A DNA stretch of 64,000 nt. It comes from Dactylosporangium vinaceum (GTDB taxonomy: Bacteria; Actinomycetota; Actinomycetes; Mycobacteriales; Micromonosporaceae). Numbering within the stretch: position 1 is the stretch's first letter; each line of letters begins with the position of its first letter. Positions 42,105 through 53,141 of the stretch are shown one piece after another. Below the pieces are notes generated by a model, which saw only the letters and a list, made by a program, of their open reading frames with translations, had not been told where the DNA came from and did no database searches. The position numbers and the translations under genes are program-made. Location: the NCBI RefSeq assembly GCF_019904175.1, contig NZ_CP061913.1:186001-250000 (forward strand). Reading direction: 5' to 3'.

Positions 42105-42926
42105 GTGGGGCGTAGCGCCGCGTTTTTCGATCTGGACAAGACGGTCATCGCCAAGTCGAGTGCCTTGGCCTTCGGTCGACCGTTCTATCGCGACGGGCTC
42201 ATCAGCCGCCGCGACGTCATCAAAGGCGCCTACGCGCAGCTGATTTTCCGGGTCGGCGGCGGCTCCGACGAGCAGACGATGGCGCGCACCCGCGACTATC
42301 TGGCCGCGCTCGTCAAGGGCTGGCGGGCCGAGCAGGTGCGCCAGATCGTGCGGGAGACGCTCGAGGAGCTGATCAGCCCGTACATCTACGCCGAGGCCGT
42401 TTTGCTGATCGAGGAGCACCGGGCGGCCGGCCGTGACGTGGTGCTCGTCTCGACCTCCGGCGACGAGATGGTCCGCCCGATCGGCGAACAGCTCGGCATC
42501 ACCGACATCGTCGCCACGCGGATGAACGTGGGCGAGGACGGCTGCTACACCGGCGAGATCGACTTCTACGCGGCCGGGCCCAACAAGGTGGTCGCGGTCA
42601 AGGAGCTGGCCGCCGAGCGGGAGTACGACCTGTCGGCGTGTTACGCGTACTCCGACTCCGTCACCGATGCGGGCCTGCTGAGCCTGGTCGGGCACCCGAC
42701 GGCCGTCAACCCCGACCGCGGGCTGCGCAAGACCGCTGTGGATCGGGGCTGGCCGATGCTGGAGTTCAAGCACCCGATCCCGCTGAGCCGGCGCCTGCGC
42801 GAGCGGCCGGCGGTGCCAGTTGCGGCGGCGGCGATCGGCCTCGGTGCCGTGGTCGCCATCGGGCTCGCGGTCTACAGCAGGTACAGGAAAACCCGCGCTC
42901 TTCGCCTTGACGCCGCCACCACCTGA
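42105..42926 (+). CDS. HAD-IB family hydrolase (Rv3661-like), C-terminally membrane-anchored
   Basis: The 273-residue product carries the HAD motif I FFDLDKT (Asp9 and Asp11), motif II VLVSTSG near 123, a lysine in GPNKVVAVKEL and motif III YAYSDSVTDAGLL. These are the phosphoserine-phosphatase-like subclass IB elements. A hydrophobic helix near 245-263 with a basic end would anchor it in the membrane. GTG 42105 is chosen because it opens directly at motif I and sits at the expected transcription start. It flanks ssd, as Rv3661 flanks Rv3660c in mycobacteria. The substrate is unknown. Confidence 0.87.
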   Translation: MGRSAAFFDLDKTVIAKSSALAFGRPFYRDGLISRRDVIKGAYAQLIFRVGGGSDEQTMARTRDYLAALVKGWRAEQVRQIVRETLEELISPYIYAEAVLLIEEHRAAGRDVVLVSTSGDEMVRPIGEQLGITDIVATRMNVGEDGCYTGEIDFYAAGPNKVVAVKELAAEREYDLSACYAYSDSVTDAGLLSLVGHPTAVNPDRGLRKTAVDRGWPMLEFKHPIPLSRRLRERPAVPVAAAAIGLGAVVAIGLAVYSRYRKTRALRLDAATT

Positions 42927-43203
42927 GCCTCAGCAGTCACAATCTGCGGTCCGGGGGTTCCGATCGTGGTGAGGGCGGCGTAGAAAAGGAAGTGCGAGGT
43001 CACGGCCTCGTGCACGGCCGCCGGGCACCCACGAGCGACCAGCCGCGGTAGGCGCGTTACAGCGGATCCGCGAGGACCGCTGCAAACGGACTTGAGGTGC
43101 ACGCCTGGTAACCCGGTCGGACGTGTGTGACGGCGCCTCCATGCGAGGCGCCGTCCACTGTGTCCGGGCCGTAGCCGACGGGTGGCAGGCCGCCGCGCGG
43201 GCG

Positions 43204-43941
43204 CTACTCGGTGGCCTTCTCGCAGACGTCCACCAGCTCCTCGGCGGCGCGCTCGGTGGCCGCCGCGAAGTGCCGGAGCCAAGATCGAATGCCGTCGGGG
43301 GTACCGGTGGCGAAGGCATTGGCCGACCCGACGTACTCCGGCTCGCGGCTGCGGTGCCCGATATCCATCGCCAGCAGCCCTCGGGGGTCCAGGCCGCCGG
43401 CGATCAGCGTCAACCGGGCCGCGGCCCGCGCGACCACACCGTTGGGACCGGCAAAAGCCTTGAGAGCCAGGATTTCCGCGTGTACCACAGCCGCCTGCAG
43501 CAACACCGGGGCGCTCGTGGCCCCGGCGACGAGCGCGGCCAGGGCGTCGAGGCGCGGTACCACCGACGGATCCTGAGGCCGGCCCAGCTCGGCGGGCCCG
43601 ACGACGTCCCGGGCGGCAAGCGTGTGCAGCTTGGCCAGCACCTGCCGCGGCGCCTTCGGCCAGGTGCCGGTAAGCCCGTCGAGCGCGGCGGTGACCCGCA
43701 GCGCGCCCTGCACCACGGGATCGGTGACCACGCCGGCCCGCACGCCCTCCAGGTCGAAGCCGTGGGTCTCGAGCGCGGCGCTGGCCACGGAGGTGCGCAG
43801 GGCGATCTCCGCCGCGACCGGCCCGCCCGAGCGGCGCAGCGCGCGGTGGCGCATGGCCGCGTCGGTCGCGGCCCGGGCGCCGTCCAGCGCGGCCCGGACG
43901 TCGGTGAGCTCAAGCAGCGGTGCGAGTGGGTCGGTCGGCAC
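43204..43941 (-). CDS. Degenerate Fic-fold protein
   Basis: The 245-residue product has no signal peptide. Residues 161-172 read K-A-F-A-G-P-N-G-V-V-A-R. They align position for position with the Fic catalytic loop H-P-F-x-D/E-G-N-G-R-x-x-R but lack the catalytic His, the acidic residue and the first Arg. The preceding helix (VLLQAAVVHAEILAL) and the later TPDGIRSWLRHFAAATERAA also fit the Fic fold. RTSVASAALETHG near 50 resembles the inhibitory-helix region. I recall orthologs beside acs in streptomycetes annotated as 'oxidoreductase'; the sequence gives no support for that. Enzymatic AMP transfer is unlikely. GTG 43941 is chosen because it lies close to a divergent operator-like repeat. Confidence 0.72.
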   Translation of the reverse strand: MPTDPLAPLLELTDVRAALDGARAATDAAMRHRALRRSGGPVAAEIALRTSVASAALETHGFDLEGVRAGVVTDPVVQGALRVTAALDGLTGTWPKAPRQVLAKLHTLAARDVVGPAELGRPQDPSVVPRLDALAALVAGATSAPVLLQAAVVHAEILALKAFAGPNGVVARAAARLTLIAGGLDPRGLLAMDIGHRSREPEYVGSANAFATGTPDGIRSWLRHFAAATERAAEELVDVCEKATE

Positions 43942-43944
43942 CCG

Positions 43945-43971
43945 TTGACGGTATCGTGCGCTTACTGTCAA
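43945..43971. promoter_or_regulatory. Inverted repeat in the Fic-like/acs divergent promoter region
   Basis: TTGACGGTA (43945-43953) and TACTGTCAA (43963-43971) form an inverted repeat with one mismatch and a 9-base spacer. Each arm also resembles a -35 hexamer. It is a good candidate operator for both divergent genes. Confidence 0.5.
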
Positions 43972-44061
43972 CAAAGTTAAGAGAAGCCCCCGCTGTTTTC
44001 TGTCACACCCCACGTCTAGCCTCAGTTCGAGAGCTGGGACCACGTCGAGGAGCCGTCACCG

Positions 44062-46026
<1,965 letters not shown>

Positions 46027-46170
46027 CCGCCAACGCCGACGGCCGCTGGACCTGAGCCCTCAGCCCAAGTCCAGCGGCCACCTCGCCCGTCCACCTCCTC
46101 GACCACCCTCAGGCCGCTCCTCCCTCAGCCCGTCCACGCTCGTCCCATCCACCTCGCCCAACCGTCGGGT

Positions 46171-46380
46171 CCACCACTCGGGCCGGCGGCCACCACTCGG
46201 GCCGGCGGCCACCACTCGGGCCGGCGGCCACCACTCGGGCCGGCGGCCACCACTCGGGCCGGCGGCCACCACTCGGGCCGGCGGCCACCACTCGGGCCGG
46301 CGGCCACCACTCGGGCCGGCGGCCACCACTCGGCCGGCGGCCACCACTCGGGCCGGCGGCCACCACTCGAGCGGGCGGCC
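46171..46380. repeat. 19-base tandem repeat, about 11 copies
   Basis: The unit CCACCACTCGGGCCGGCGG runs from 46171 to 46359 almost without change, with one 18-base copy at 46323-46340 and a divergent end copy at 46360-46380. The period is not a multiple of three. Confidence 0.95.
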
Positions 46381-46615
46381 CATCCGTGGCCGCCGCCCTG
46401 CCCGTGGGATGCCGCCCGCCACACGTAGTCGGCCGTCCGCGTCTGCCGGTTGCCGGTCGCCCGCGTCTGACGGTCTGGCGGCGTCTGTATGTGCGCCGGC
46501 GTCTGGATGCGCGCCTGCGCTTGCCTGTGCGCCACGAGCCTTCCGCGTGGCTGCCGTGCGCTTCTCCGTGCGTCTGGCGCCTGGCCTGTCATGCGCCGCC
46601 GCGTCACCCCTGCGC

Positions 46616-46741
46616 GCTGCTTGTTCTGCCCGCGCTGCTTGTTCTGCCCGCGCTGCTTGTCCTGCCTGCGCCGCTTGTTCTGCCCGCGCCGCTTGTCTTG
46701 CCCGCGCCGCTTGTTCTGCCCGCGCTGCTTGTCCCGCCTGC
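46616..46741. repeat. 18-base tandem repeat, seven copies
   Basis: Seven units of the type GCTGCTTGTTCTGCCCGC, differing at a few positions (C/T at the third and tenth). On the minus strand it would encode Ala-Glu-Gln-Ala-Ala-Arg hexapeptides, but with rare GCA, GAA and CAA codons. Confidence 0.9.
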
Positions 46742-47125
46742 CAGCTTGTCCCGGCTGCCCGCTTGGGCCGCCTATACGGCACTGCGCCGCCCCTATACGG
46801 CCCCGTGCTGCCCTGCGCCGCCTTATGCCCCTGCGCCGCCCTGCTCATCGCTTTGTGTCCGCGCGTGCGCCGAGAAGGTCGCGTCTGTGATTTGCGCGGT
46901 GGCATGGGGCGGCCGTGTCGGGAGTCCTCTGCGTGGCATTGATAACGCTCGTTTTGAGCTGGCCGTCGGCCGTGAGCGTGGTGCTGCTCCGTCGGTCCTC
47001 GTATGGCGATGCCGGTTGGGGGGTGCGGCGCATTGTGGTTCTTTCAGGGGGCGGGGGTGATTCGGGTAGGGGTGCGGTCGGCCGGCGGGGGTTGGCTGCG
47101 CCGTGGTTGTCAACGGTGTTGATTT

Positions 47126-49324
47126 TTAGATGTGGCGCAGTACCAGTGACAGGAGGCGGGCGGCTTCGGGTTTGTTCAGGGGGTTGTTGCCGTTGCCGCA
47201 TTTCGGGGATTGGACGCAGGATGGGCAGCCGTGTTCGCAGCGGCACGCTCGAATTGCGTCGCGCGTGGCGGTGAGCCAGGTGGCTGCGGTGTTGTAGGCG
47301 CGTTCGGCGAAACCGGCGCCGCCCGGGTGCCCGTCGTAGACGAAGATTGTCGGCAGGCCGGTGTCGGCGTGGGCGGCCGTCGACAGGCCGCCGATGTCCC
47401 AGCGGTCACAGGTGGCGATCAATGGGAGTAGGCCTATTGCCGCGTGCTCGGCGGCGTGGAGGGCGCCGGGCCATTCGAGCTCGGGAATGCCCAGGTCGTC
47501 GAGGGCGTCGGGGTCGATCGTCCACCAGACGGCCACCGTGCGCAGGACCCGCTCCGGCAGGTCGAGCTGGACCGTGTCGATGAGCTCGCCCGACATCAGC
47601 TTGCGGCGCTGGTAGCTCACCACCTGGTTGGTCACCTCGACCTCGCCCAGGGACAGGGTGATCGGGCCGGCCGGGCGGGACTCGCGGACCTTCAGGATCA
47701 CCATCGACGTCACGTCGCGGGGGTGGGTGCTCCAGTCCGGGTCCTCGGCGTGGACCAGGGCGCTGTTGTCGGCCAGGTCCAGCTTGTCGACCACGTACGT
47801 CGTGCCGCGGTGGAGGTACACGGCGCCGTCGTGGACCTGCTGGTGGGCCGAGCCCGTGTCGACGGTGCCCAGCAGGCGGCCGGTCGACGACTCGACGACC
47901 GCGATCGGGCCGCCGCCGGCGCCGCGGAGGTCGACGTCGGGGCGGTTGCGCTCGGTCCAGTACCAACCCTGGGGCCTTTTGCGGAGCATCCCGGCGGACA
48001 CCAGGGCGTCGAGGACCTCGCGGGTCGTGGGGCCGAAGAGCTCCAGGTCGGCCTCGGTCAGGGGGAGGTCGGCGGCGGCGCAGCACAGCTGGGGTGCCAG
48101 GACGTGCGGGTTGGCGGGGTCGAAGACCGTTGCCTCGACGGGGCGGCCGAACAGGGCCTCCGGGTGATGGACCAGGTAGGTGTCCAGGGGGTCGTCGCGG
48201 GCGATCAACGTACAACTGGCGGATCTTCCGGCTCTTCCGGCGCGGCCCGCCTGCTGCCAGAGCGACGCCAGTGTGCCGGGGTAGCCGCACATGAGGACCG
48301 CGTCGAGGCCGGTGAGGTCGACACCGAGCTCGAGGGCGTTCGTCGAGGCGAGGCCGGTGAGGCGGCCGTCGATGAGGTCGCGCTCGAGCGCTCGGCGGTC
48401 CTCGCGCAGGTAGCCCGAGCGGTAGGCCGCGACCTGGGCGCCCAGGCCCGGCACGGCCAGGTCGAGGTGGTGGCGGGCCATCGTCGCGACGAGCTCGGCG
48501 CCCTTGCGGGAGCGCACGAAGGCCAGCGTCGGCACGCCCTGCGCGACCTTGTCGGCCAGGAGGGTGGCCGTCTCACTCAACGCCGAGCGGCGCGGGCCGT
48601 CCTCGGTGAGCAGGGGCGGCTCCCACAGGCGGAAGGTGATCTCGCCGCGCGGGGAGGCGTCGTCGGTGAACACCTGCGCCGGTGCGCCGGTCAGCCGCAG
48701 GGCCGATGCGCCGGGGTCGCCGGAGGTGGCCGAGGCCAGGATGAATGTCGGGGTGGTGCGGTAGCGGGCGGTCACCCGGCGCAGGCGGCGCAGGACGTGG
48801 GCGACGTGCGAGCCGAAGATGCCGCGGTACGCGTGCGACTCGTCCACCACCACATAGGCCAGACCGCGCAGGAACCGGGACCAGGCGCCATGGGCCGGGA
48901 GGATGCCGTGATGCAGCATGTCGGGGTTGGTGAGCACCACCCGGGCGTGCTGGCGGACCCAGTCGCGCTCCTCGCGGGAGGTGTCGCCGTCGTAGGTCGC
49001 CGGATACACGTTAGGCAGGCCGAGCTCGCGCAGTGAGCGCAGCTGGTCGGCGGCCAGGGCCTTGGTCGGCGCGATGTACAGCACCGTGGCCCTCTGGTCC
49101 GTCAGGAGACGGGCGAGCGCGGGCAGCTGATAGGCCAGCGACTTGCCGGAGCCGGTGCCGGTCGCGACCACGGTGTGCGCGCCCTGCCAGGCCGCGGTGG
49201 CCGCCTCGGCCTGGTGCCGCCACGGCTCGAATCCGAAGGCCGTGCGCAGTGGCTCGGGCACCCAATCGGGCCAGGGCACGTTGGTCCCGGCGCGGCGGGG
49301 GAGCGTTTCGGTGTGGAGCAGCAC
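47126..49324 (-). CDS. DEAD/DEAH-box helicase of the helicase/secretion neighbourhood (MrfA/Rv3649 type)
   Basis: This superfamily 2 helicase has a C-terminal DUF1998 metal-binding domain. Bacillus MrfA of this family works in mitomycin-damage repair. The 732-residue product has Walker A TGTGSGKS near 55, motif Ia [11 protein letters not shown] and motif II DESH. Motif III is SATSG, and the later [10 protein letters not shown] is motif VI. The C-terminus has Cys residues in [16 protein letters not shown], the predicted zinc ligands. Length is normal. It is divergent from bldG, with the Tad locus on the other side, the conserved actinobacterial arrangement. Confidence 0.92.
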   Translation of the reverse strand: MLLHTETLPRRAGTNVPWPDWVPEPLRTAFGFEPWRHQAEAATAAWQGAHTVVATGTGSGKSLAYQLPALARLLTDQRATVLYIAPTKALAADQLRSLRELGLPNVYPATYDGDTSREERDWVRQHARVVLTNPDMLHHGILPAHGAWSRFLRGLAYVVVDESHAYRGIFGSHVAHVLRRLRRVTARYRTTPTFILASATSGDPGASALRLTGAPAQVFTDDASPRGEITFRLWEPPLLTEDGPRRSALSETATLLADKVAQGVPTLAFVRSRKGAELVATMARHHLDLAVPGLGAQVAAYRSGYLREDRRALERDLIDGRLTGLASTNALELGVDLTGLDAVLMCGYPGTLASLWQQAGRAGRAGRSASCTLIARDDPLDTYLVHHPEALFGRPVEATVFDPANPHVLAPQLCCAAADLPLTEADLELFGPTTREVLDALVSAGMLRKRPQGWYWTERNRPDVDLRGAGGGPIAVVESSTGRLLGTVDTGSAHQQVHDGAVYLHRGTTYVVDKLDLADNSALVHAEDPDWSTHPRDVTSMVILKVRESRPAGPITLSLGEVEVTNQVVSYQRRKLMSGELIDTVQLDLPERVLRTVAVWWTIDPDALDDLGIPELEWPGALHAAEHAAIGLLPLIATCDRWDIGGLSTAAHADTGLPTIFVYDGHPGGAGFAERAYNTAATWLTATRDAIRACRCEHGCPSCVQSPKCGNGNNPLNKPEAARLLSLVLRHI

Positions 49325-49476
49325 CTCAGCACTCTAAAACACCTGTTCGAAACATATTTCACGGTACACGCCGGGCGGATATGGGAAAGGGGGTCAAGCG
49401 TCGCCTGACGGGGGCGTCGATGGTTAGATGCCCGTGGAGGGCTCGCACAACTTGGCCGCCAGAGGAGGAGGTTCGC

Positions 49477-49839
49477 ATGGAGCTGTCGTTGTCGACGTAC
49501 GACTCCGGCGACCACAAGGTGCTCGAAGTCGGCGGCGAGGTGGACGTGTACACCGCCCCGCGCCTGCGCGAGAAGCTCGTGGAGCTCGTGGAGCAGGGCG
49601 CCCGGCACGTCGTGGTCGACCTGAGCCGGGTGGAGTTCCTCGACTCGACCGGGCTCGGTGTGCTGGTGGGGGCGCTGAAGCGGCTGCGCGCCGTGAACGG
49701 GACGTTCGGTCTGGTGTGTGCGCACGAGCGGCTGCTCAAGATCTTCCGGATCACGGCCCTCGATCGCGTCTTCCAGCTGTACGACACCGTCGCGGACGCG
49801 ATCGCCGCGACCTCCGCGGGCAACGACACACCGGCGTAG
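49477..49839 (+). CDS. bldG: Anti-sigma factor antagonist BldG
   Basis: The 120-residue STAS-domain protein starts [11 protein letters not shown] and has [36 protein letters not shown] and [13 protein letters not shown], practically the S. coelicolor BldG sequence as remembered. Ser57 in DSTG is the phosphorylation site. Unphosphorylated BldG binds and neutralises anti-sigma factors, which in Streptomyces controls morphological development and antibiotic production. ATG 49477 is preceded by a very strong AGAGGAGGAGG. The anti-sigma gene follows after 4 bases, and hppA lies next, as in Streptomyces. Confidence 0.93.
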   Translation: MELSLSTYDSGDHKVLEVGGEVDVYTAPRLREKLVELVEQGARHVVVDLSRVEFLDSTGLGVLVGALKRLRAVNGTFGLVCAHERLLKIFRITALDRVFQLYDTVADAIAATSAGNDTPA

Positions 49840-49843
49840 GTCC

Positions 49844-50320
49844 ATGCCGACAGTTCGTCTCTCCTTCTCGCCTGCCCCGGCGCACGTCCGGACGGCCCGC
49901 CTGGTCGGCGTGGCTGTCGCGCGGCGCGCCGGCGTGGCCGAGGAGCTGCTCGAGGAGGTCCGGCTCGCCATCGGTGAGGCCTGCTCGCGGGCGGTCGCGC
50001 TGCACCGCTCACACGGCCTCGACGACCTGGTCGACGTCGCGATGGCCGACGGCGACCGGTTCACCGTGCGGGTCGTGGACCGGGCCGCGAACGGCGCCGT
50101 TGTCCACAAGACCCCGCAGGACGACGCCGTCGTGCTGCTCTCGGACCCCGCCCTGCCGCTGACCACCCCGCCGGACCTGCTGGCGGAGGAGGCGGTGGCC
50201 GCCCGGATGGGATTGGCGCTGCTGGCCGGGCTCGTGGACGACCTCAACGTGTCCGAATTAGGCGAAGGCGTCGGCACCGAGGTGCGTATGTCGTGGCCGC
50301 TGGAGCGGTCAAGCGACTAG
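49844..50320 (+). CDS. Anti-sigma factor, HATPase_c_2 type (ApgA-like)
   Basis: The 158-residue protein is a GHKL-fold serine kinase/anti-sigma. LEEVRLAIGEACSRAVALH carries the N-box-like motif, with Glu and Ala-Cys where many family members have E-A-x-x-N. AARMGLALLAGLVDDLNV gives the lid and G boxes. The classic Asn of the N box appears replaced (ACSRAV), so ATP binding may be altered. It is the direct neighbour of bldG, where S. coelicolor has SCO3548 (apgA). It probably binds BldG or a sigma factor. Confidence 0.85.
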   Translation: MPTVRLSFSPAPAHVRTARLVGVAVARRAGVAEELLEEVRLAIGEACSRAVALHRSHGLDDLVDVAMADGDRFTVRVVDRAANGAVVHKTPQDDAVVLLSDPALPLTTPPDLLAEEAVAARMGLALLAGLVDDLNVSELGEGVGTEVRMSWPLERSSD

Positions 50321-50651
50321 GTGACGTGAGCGGTGCCGGAGCTTGCGGAGGCGCCGGCGTGAGTGGTCCGGAGCTTGCGGAGGGGCCGCTCACCATGGAT
50401 TCAGCGCGGGGGCTCGCGGCGGTGCCGGAGCCTGCGGAGGCACCGACGTGAGCAAATCGACAGAATGCGATTTGTGAAAACGCGCAAGTCGGTGTGACCA
50501 CGGCCACGTCATCCGGCTAGAGTACGGCTCTTGTGTATGACGGGCCTGCTCACTGGGTACCTGCGCCCGTCAGCACGGCTCTCTTTGGAGAGAATCGCCG
50601 CCGGCCTGACCGCTCGCGGCGCTGTCATGTGTCGGTACAGGAGGACAACGA
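50321..50651. other. Intergenic region upstream of hppA
   Basis: About 330 bases without a gene. It carries three hairpin repeats (50332-50452), a -10-like TAGAGT at 50518-50523 and a leader inverted repeat TGACGGGC / GCCCGTCA (50538-50545 and 50565-50572) ahead of the hppA Shine-Dalgarno AGGAGGA. Confidence 0.55.
50332..50452. repeat. Three copies of a ~32-base hairpin repeat
   Basis: Copies lie at 50332-50363, 50365-50393 and 50421-50452, each of the form GGTGCCGGAGC-Y-TGCGGAGG followed by a complementary GGCACC-type end and GTGAG. Each can fold alone. The core resembles the repeat between nuoH and nuoI. Confidence 0.7.
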
Positions 50652-53033
50652 ATGTCCGGATCACTCTCCGCTGCCGGAGAGATTTCCCTTTCCGGGAGCA
50701 ATCTGACCTACATCGTCGTCGCGCTCGTCATCGCCCTCGTAGCGCTCGGCTTCGCCGCGGCGCTGGTCAAGGCGGTACTCGCGACCGGGCGGGGCACGCC
50801 CAAGATGCAGGAGATCGCCGGGGCGGTGCAGGAGGGCGCGAGCGCGTACCTCGTGCGCCAGTTCAAGACCCTCGGCATCTTCGTCGTCATCGCGGTCGTG
50901 CTGCTGTTTCTGCTCCCGGTCAACGACGCCGGTGACAACGAGACCCTGATCAAGATCGGGCGGTCGGCGTTCTTCGTCGTCGGCGCGGTCTTCTCGGCCT
51001 TCATCGGTGGCGCCGGCATGGCGCTGGCCACCCGCGCCAACCTGCGCGTCGCGGCGGCGGCCCGGGAGGACGGCGGCCGCGAGAAGGCGATGCAGATCGC
51101 GTTCCGCACCGGTGGTGTCGTGGGCTTCCTCACCGTGGGCCTGGGCCTCTTCGGCGCGGCTCTGGTGGTGCTCATCTTCAAGGACCGGGCCCCGATCGTG
51201 CTCGAGGGCTTCGGCTTCGGTGCGGCGCTGCTCGCGATGTTCATGCGGGTCGGCGGCGGCATCTTCACCAAGGCCGCCGACGTCGGCGCCGACCTGGTCG
51301 GCAAGGTCGAGAAGGGCATCCCCGAGGACGACCCGCGCAACGCGGCGACCATCGCCGACAACGTGGGCGACAACGTGGGTGACTGCGCGGGTATGGCCGC
51401 GGACCTCTTCGAGTCCTACGCCGTCACGCTCGTCGCGGCACTGATTCTGGGCCGGGCCGCCTTCGGCGAGCAGGGCCTGGTGTTCCCGCTGATCGTCTCC
51501 ACCATCGGCGTGTTCGTCGCGATCGTCGGTGTGGCGCTCACCCGCCTGCGCAAGTCCGACCGCAACGGGCTCGTCGCGATCAACCGGGCGTTCTACATCT
51601 CCGCCGTCGTCTCGGCCGTCCTGGTCAGCGCGGCCGCACTGTTCTACCTGCCGAGCAAGTGGAGCGGCCTGACCGGCAGCACCTCCGCTCTCGACGCGCT
51701 CAAGGCCCCCGCGGCCGGCGCGGACACCCCGCCGTTCGGCCCGCACATCACGGCCATCATCGCCGTCGTCATCGGCATCGTGCTGGCCGCGATCATCCAG
51801 GCCCTCACGGGGTACTTCACCGAGACCACCCGCCGCCCCGTCCGCGACATCGGCCGGAGCGCCCTGACCGGCCCCGCCACGGTCGTGCTCGCGGGCGTCA
51901 GCGTCGGCTTCGAGTCGGCCGTCTACTCGGCCCTCGTCATCGGCGCGGGCGTCTTCGGCGCCTTCCTGCTCGGTGGCGGCTCGATCACCCTGTCGCTGTT
52001 CGCGGTCGCCATGGCCGGCACCGGTCTGCTCACCACCGTGGGCGTCATCGTCGCCATGGACACCTTCGGCCCGATCAGCGACAACGCGCAGGGCATCGCC
52101 GAGATGTCCGGCGACATCGACGAGGCCGGGGCCCGCACCCTGACCGAGCTCGACGCCGTCGGCAACACCACCAAGGCGATCACCAAGGGCATCGCGATCG
52201 CCACGGCCGTCCTGGCCGCGACGGCGCTGTTCGGCTCCTACACCGACACGATGAAGACGGCCCTGGCCGACGCCGGCGAGAAGGCCGACGACGCCGCCAC
52301 CGCGATCCTGCTCAACGTGGCCAACCCGGGCAACCTGGTCGGCCTGCTGATCGGCGCGGCGGTCGTGTTCCTGTTCTCCGGCCTCGCCATCAACGCCGTG
52401 GCCCGCTCCGCGGGTTCGGTGGTGTTCGAGGTCCGGCGGCAGTTCCGCGAGTTCCCGGGCATCATGGACTACACGCAGCGGCCGGAGTACGGCAAGGTCG
52501 TCGACATCTGCACCCGGGACGCCCAGCGCGAGCTGATCACCCCGGGTCTGCTCGCGGTGATGGCGCCCATCGCCGTCGGCTTCGGCCTCGGTGTCGGCCC
52601 GCTGGCCGCCTACCTGGCCGGCGCGATCGGCACGGGCACGCTCATGGCGGTCTTCCTGTCCAACTCCGGCGGCGCGTGGGACAACGCGAAGAAGCTGGTC
52701 GAGGACGGCGTGCACGGCGGCAAGGGCTCGCCCGCGCACGAGGCCACGATCATCGGCGACACGGTCGGCGACCCGTTCAAGGACACCGCCGGCCCGGCCA
52801 TCAACCCGCTCATCAAGGTGATGAACCTGGTCGCCCTGCTGATCGCCCCCGGCGTGGTCACCCTGACCGTCGGTGGCGGCAACCAGGCCGCCCGCTACAC
52901 CATCGCGATCGTCGCGGTGCTCGTCATCGCGGGTGCGGTGCTGCTGAGCAAGCGCAAGTCGGTAGCTGTCGACGCCGGTGACGGCAACGGTGCGGCCTCC
53001 ACCGAGGCGGCACCCGAGAAGGTCACCGCCTGA
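50652..53033 (+). CDS. hppA: Proton-pumping membrane pyrophosphatase, K+-independent type
   Basis: This enzyme hydrolyses pyrophosphate and pumps protons across the membrane. The 793-residue product has about sixteen helices. The catalytic motifs are GGGIFTKAADVGADLVGKVE near 200 with EDDPRNAATIADNVGDNVGD, and GDTVGDPFKDTAGPAINPLIK in the last third. The GNTTK motif has Lys at residue 508, where K+-dependent enzymes have Ala; this marks the K+-independent class. ATG 50652 follows AGGAGGA. The C-terminal 25 residues are hydrophilic. It is beside bldG-apgA, as in Streptomyces. Confidence 0.96.
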   Translation: MSGSLSAAGEISLSGSNLTYIVVALVIALVALGFAAALVKAVLATGRGTPKMQEIAGAVQEGASAYLVRQFKTLGIFVVIAVVLLFLLPVNDAGDNETLIKIGRSAFFVVGAVFSAFIGGAGMALATRANLRVAAAAREDGGREKAMQIAFRTGGVVGFLTVGLGLFGAALVVLIFKDRAPIVLEGFGFGAALLAMFMRVGGGIFTKAADVGADLVGKVEKGIPEDDPRNAATIADNVGDNVGDCAGMAADLFESYAVTLVAALILGRAAFGEQGLVFPLIVSTIGVFVAIVGVALTRLRKSDRNGLVAINRAFYISAVVSAVLVSAAALFYLPSKWSGLTGSTSALDALKAPAAGADTPPFGPHITAIIAVVIGIVLAAIIQALTGYFTETTRRPVRDIGRSALTGPATVVLAGVSVGFESAVYSALVIGAGVFGAFLLGGGSITLSLFAVAMAGTGLLTTVGVIVAMDTFGPISDNAQGIAEMSGDIDEAGARTLTELDAVGNTTKAITKGIAIATAVLAATALFGSYTDTMKTALADAGEKADDAATAILLNVANPGNLVGLLIGAAVVFLFSGLAINAVARSAGSVVFEVRRQFREFPGIMDYTQRPEYGKVVDICTRDAQRELITPGLLAVMAPIAVGFGLGVGPLAAYLAGAIGTGTLMAVFLSNSGGAWDNAKKLVEDGVHGGKGSPAHEATIIGDTVGDPFKDTAGPAINPLIKVMNLVALLIAPGVVTLTVGGGNQAARYTIAIVAVLVIAGAVLLSKRKSVAVDAGDGNGAASTEAAPEKVTA

Positions 53034-53066
53034 CTGGGCTAGTTCGATTTGCCGCAAAAGCGGTTG

Positions 53067-53107
53067 AACACGACGCTCCGGCCGTCCCTCGGCCGGAGCG
53101 TTGTGTT
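53067..53107 (+). terminator. Intrinsic terminator after hppA
   Basis: AACACGACGCTCCGGCC pairs with GGCCGGAGCGTTGTGTT around a 7-base loop, with one G-U pair, and T residues follow. Confidence 0.85.
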
Positions 53108-53141
53108 TTCTCGAACAGACGATCGGATCTACGCTGCATTC

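Larger units (their letters stand above)
46027..47125. other. 1.1 kb intergenic region dominated by two tandem arrays
   Basis: Convergent genes (acs and the helicase) flank this stretch. It contains an 11-copy 19-base array and a 7-copy 18-base array. Open frames across it are low-complexity and use codons ending in A or T far more than the real genes, so none is called. Confidence 0.6.

Noticed and set aside
46171..46741. CRISPR array
   Set aside because: Units are contiguous without unique spacers, and no cas gene is present.
46060..46905. 281-residue minus-strand frame spanning both tandem arrays
   Set aside because: It has rare A/T-ending codons in the repeat part, and the 19-base array shifts frame each copy. 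Unlikely to be translated.
52145..52200. Sodium-pumping pyrophosphatase
   Set aside because: Lys at position 508 places the enzyme with the K+-independent proton pumps.
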